DNA from: Lutraria lutraria
Taxonomy: Eukaryota > Mollusca > Bivalvia > Venerida > Mactridae
Assembly: GCA_964023205.1 (NCBI GenBank)
Contig: OZ026848.1
Location: 33,219,912-33,283,911, forward strand
Direction: 5' to 3'
Length of the DNA: 64,000 nucleotides
This document shows, piece by piece, positions 61,850 to 64,000 of the stretch (the stretch's first letter is position 1; each line of letters opens with the position of its first letter). A program made the translations under genes and the position numbers. The notes beneath the pieces were generated by a model. The model ran no database searches. It was given only the letters and a program-made list of their open reading frames with translations, and had not been told where the DNA came from.

Positions 61850-64000
61850 CCACCCAACCCTTCTCAGACCTCCATACAACCACACGACTAGAACCAACCA
61901 TGCACAGACCTCCATACAACCACACGACTAGAACCAACCCTTCTCTGACCTCCATACAACCACACGACTAGAACCAACCCTTCTCAGACCTCCATACAAC
62001 CACACGACTAGAACCAACCCTTCTCAGACCTCCATACAACCACACGACTAGAACCAACCATGCACATACCTCCATACAACCACACGACTAGAACCAACCA
62101 TGCACATACCTCCATACAACCACACGACTAGAACCAACCATGCACATACCTCCATACAACCACACGACTAGAACCAACCATGCACATACCTCCATACAAC
62201 CACACGACTAGAACCAACCATGCACAGACCTCCATACAACCACATGACTAGAACCAACCATGCACATACCTCCATACAACCACATGACTAGAACCAACCC
62301 TTCTCTGACTTCCATACAACCACACGACTAGAACCAACCATGCACATACCTCCATACAACCACATGACTAGAACCAACCCTTCTCTGACTTCCATACAAC
62401 CACACGACTAGAACCAACCATGCACATACCTCCATACAACCACATGACTAGAACCAACCCTTCTCTGACTTCCATACAACCACACGACTAGAACCAACCA
62501 TGCACAGACCTCCATACAACCACACGACTAGAACCAACCCTTCTCAGACCTCCATACAACCACACGACTAGAACCAACCATGCACAGACCTCCATACAAC
62601 CACACGACTAGAACCAACCATGCACAGACCTCCATACAACCACACGACTAGAACCAACCCTTCTCAGACCTCCATACAACCACACGACTAGAACCAACCC
62701 TTCTCTGACTTCCATACAACCACACGACTAGAACCAACCCTTCTCTGACCTCCATACAACCACACGACTAGAACCAACCCTTCTCAGACCTCCATATAAC
62801 CACACGACTAGAACCAACCATGCACATACCTCCATACAACCACACGACTAGAACCAACCATGCACAGACCTCCATATAACCACACGACTAGAACCAACCA
62901 TGCACATACCTCCATACATCCACACGATTAGAACCAACCATGCACAGACCTCCATACAACCACACGACTAGAACCAACCCTTCTCAGACCTCCATACAAC
63001 CACATGACTAGAACCAACCCTTCTCAGACCTCCATACAACCACACGACTAGAACCAACCCTTCTCTGACCTCCATACAACCACACGACTAGAACCAACCC
63101 TTCTCAGACCTCCATATAACCACACGACTAGAACCAACCATGCACAGACCTCCATATATACACACGACTAGAACCAACCATGCACAGACCTCCATACAAC
63201 CACACGACTAGAACCAACCATGCACATACCTCCATACAACCACACGACTAGAACCAACCATGCACAGACCTCCATACAATCACTCGACTAGAACCAACCA
63301 TGCACAGACCTCCATACAACCACACGACTAGAACCAACCCTTCTCAGACCTCCATACAACCACACGACTAGAACCAACCATGCACAGACCTCCATACAAC
63401 CACACGACTAGAACCAACCATGCACAGACCTCCATACAACCACACGACTAGAACCAACCCTCCTCAGACCTCCATACAACCACACGACTAGAACCAACCA
63501 TGCACAGACCTCCATACAACCACACGACTAGAACCAACCATGCACAGACCTCCATACTACCACACGATTAGAACCAACCATGCACAGACCTCCATACAAC
63601 CACACGACTAGAACCAACCCTTCTCAGACCTCCATACAACCACACGACTAGAACCAACCCTTCTCAGACCTCCATACAACCACACGACTAGAACCAACCA
63701 TGCACAGACCTCCATACAACCACACGACTAGAACCAACCATGCACAGACCTCCATACAACCACACGACTAGAACAAACCATGCACAGACCTCCATACAAC
63801 CACACGACTAGAACCAACCATGCACAGACCTCCATACAACCACACGACTAGAACCAACCCTTCTCTGACCTCCATACAACCACACGACTAGAACCAACCC
63901 TTCTCAGACCTCCATATAACCACACGACTAGAACCAACCATGCACAGACCTCCATATATACACACGACTAGAACCAACCATGCACAGACCTCCATACAAC
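61850..64000 (+). repeat. 40-bp minisatellite, ~54 units, continues past window end
   Basis: The unit is GACCTCCATACAACCACACG followed by ACTAGAACCAACCATGCACA or ACTAGAACCAACCCTTCTCA. The two subtypes intermix. TATAAC and TGACTTCC variants recur in blocks, suggesting segmental amplification. Confidence 0.97.

Overview
The window is animal nuclear DNA, most likely from a bivalve mollusc. Intron-split genes, AT-rich introns, tRNA-derived SINEs, TA-flanked MITEs and repeats with roughly 130-165 bp internal tandem cores (like the 'pearl' elements of oysters and clams) all point that way. No operons, ribosome binding sites or prokaryotic genes are visible. The species assignment is inference.

One gene is clear. 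WDR24, a subunit of the GATOR2 complex that activates mTORC1, runs on the + strand from an ATG at 1831 to a TAA at 33270 in 18 coding exons. Every junction is GT/AG with matching phase and the exons sum to 2364 nt (787 residues). The WD40 propeller is encoded by exons 2-9 and the C-terminal cysteine/histidine zinc domain by exons 17-18. A poly(A) signal lies at 34549. Introns are filled with repeats: HINE-like elements (3116-5814, 23789-24992), SINEs, a pogo-type MITE (8814-9471) and minisatellites with units of 12, 24, 85, 35, about 43, 30, 39 and 4 bp.

Downstream of WDR24 (34.6-64 kb) gene content is sparse. A minus-strand single-exon ORF (43722-44156) encodes a 144-residue two-pass membrane protein that looks like a CD225/dispanin. 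A Tc1-like transposon with recognisable terminal inverted repeats and a broken DD34E transposase lies at 55746-57313. Between them are several short pogo-like MITEs, a composite inverted-repeat structure with 428-bp arms (48262-50688), and more minisatellites (49, 33, 23, 27, 31, 26 and 40 bp units). The last array runs off the window end.

The striking theme is the number of unrelated tandem arrays: about 18, covering roughly 17 kb or about a quarter of the window. Several can be traced to the single-copy sequence that seeded them: an exon/intron junction (exon 16), a SINE tail (21.5 kb), the stop codon of the dispanin-like gene (43.7 kb), and a short tetranucleotide tract inside an interspersed repeat (29.3 kb). 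Multiplied splice donors and acceptor-like motifs in the WDR24 introns are the observations most worth testing.
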